Below, one piece after another: positions 61,816 to 61,887 of a DNA stretch of 61,887 nt. The stretch's first letter is position 1. Each line of letters starts with the position of its first letter. Source of the DNA: Planctomycetota bacterium (GTDB lineage: Bacteria > Planctomycetota > UBA11346); contig JACDEI010000017.1 in assembly GCA_013816485.1 (NCBI GenBank), forward strand, positions 23,217 through 85,103, read 5' to 3'. The notes beneath the pieces are model-generated. The model saw only the letters and a program-made list of their open reading frames with translations, did no database searches and was not told where the DNA came from. A program made the position numbers and the translations under genes.

Positions 61816-61887
61816 TCGCGACACCGTGCGCAGCGAGGTGTTCCGCTACATCGAAGGCTACTACAACCGCACGCGTCGGCATTCCAG
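61697..61887 (+). pseudogene. IS3 orfB remnant with internal deletion
   Basis: From the ATG at 61697 the frame reads [20 protein letters not shown], the usual OrfB N-terminus. It then runs straight into [15 protein letters not shown] and [16 protein letters not shown], which belong to the end of the rve integrase domain. About 200 residues, including the HTH and most of the DDE core, are deleted in frame. It cannot be an active transposase. It continues beyond the window. Confidence 0.8.

Larger units (their letters stand above)
61322..61887 (+). mobile_element. Decayed IS3-family insertion sequence (partial)
   Basis: An IS3-type orfA starting at 61363 and the remains of an overlapping orfB. 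The left end is placed at about 61322 because the CAP coding sequence stops there and tgacaccctgac could be the terminal repeat. Two lesions are visible: one A missing in the A tract at 61662-61667, and an internal deletion in orfB. The right end is beyond the window. Confidence 0.8.

Noticed and set aside
1..61887. tRNA, rRNA and riboswitch candidates
   Set aside because: I saw no cloverleaf with a TTCGA arm and no known riboswitch core in the intergenic gaps. A covariance-model scan would be decisive.

Overview
The window is densely coded, clearly GC-rich bacterial chromosome of a diderm, aerobic heterotroph. Diderm: an LpxL/HtrB-type acyltransferase, a predicted outer-membrane barrel and several secretin-type (STN) periplasmic proteins. 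Aerobic: succinate dehydrogenase, a pyruvate dehydrogenase complex and diheme cytochrome c. Two large Ser/Thr kinases with zinc-ribbon motifs, an FHA protein with a zinc ribbon, and a redoxin/cytochrome c/copper-monooxygenase-like fusion point to the Planctomycetota or a PVC-superphylum relative. No rRNA or tRNA was seen, so this placement is inference from gene content.

Layout. 1-3.8 kb: sdhCAB with a clear intrinsic terminator. 4-6 kb: a small unknown gene, a zeta-type kinase broken by an internal deletion beside its intact small partner gene, and a NifU-like protein that has lost most cluster-assembly cysteines. 6-14 kb: secreted propeller protein, M16 protease, recJ, a copy of a structured interspersed repeat, and an lpxL-type gene. 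14-16.8 kb: small exported protein, orphan PII protein, accA, CYTH protein. 16.8-23 kb: two consecutive receptor-type Ser/Thr kinases. 23-30 kb: trxB, then pdhA-pdhB-pdhC-lpdA and a lipoate ligase-like gene, all leftward. 30-34.7 kb: secG with a long Pro/Ala tail, tpiA, tyrA, an outer-membrane protein, and a CNNM/CorC protein fused to a PTS EIIA domain. 35-41 kb: purL, diheme cytochrome c, phosphomannomutase, MOSC protein. 41-47.7 kb: exported proteins, a GNAT enzyme, a TIM-barrel protein, a DUF6607 lipoprotein and a frameshifted DUF900-type hydrolase. 47.9-52.7 kb: three related STN-domain exported proteins (A, B and an A-B fusion). 52.7-58 kb: PAP2-type lipid enzyme, plsC, uvrD, panC. 58-61.9 kb: FHA protein, a TIGR03545/TIGR03546-like pair, second copy of the structured repeat, a CAP-domain gene cut by a decayed IS3 element that runs off the window.

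How the genes work together. The pdh cluster is a self-contained pyruvate-to-acetyl-CoA module, with a lipoate attachment enzyme probably acting on the E2 lysine; accA uses its acetyl-CoA product and sdh serves the TCA cycle and respiration. LpxL-type, PlsC and PAP2-type proteins are envelope-lipid functions. The kinases and FHA protein could form a phosphosignalling layer.

The most unusual content is (1) a pair of interspersed repeats whose hairpin stems change in a compensated way, suggesting selection on structure; (2) at least nine intergenic inverted repeats, most with arms built from 7- or 8-bp tandem units that differ by locus; (3) the A/B/AB STN-protein cluster, in which the fusion predicts that A and B are partners; and (4) several domain fusions and degenerate proteins listed below.
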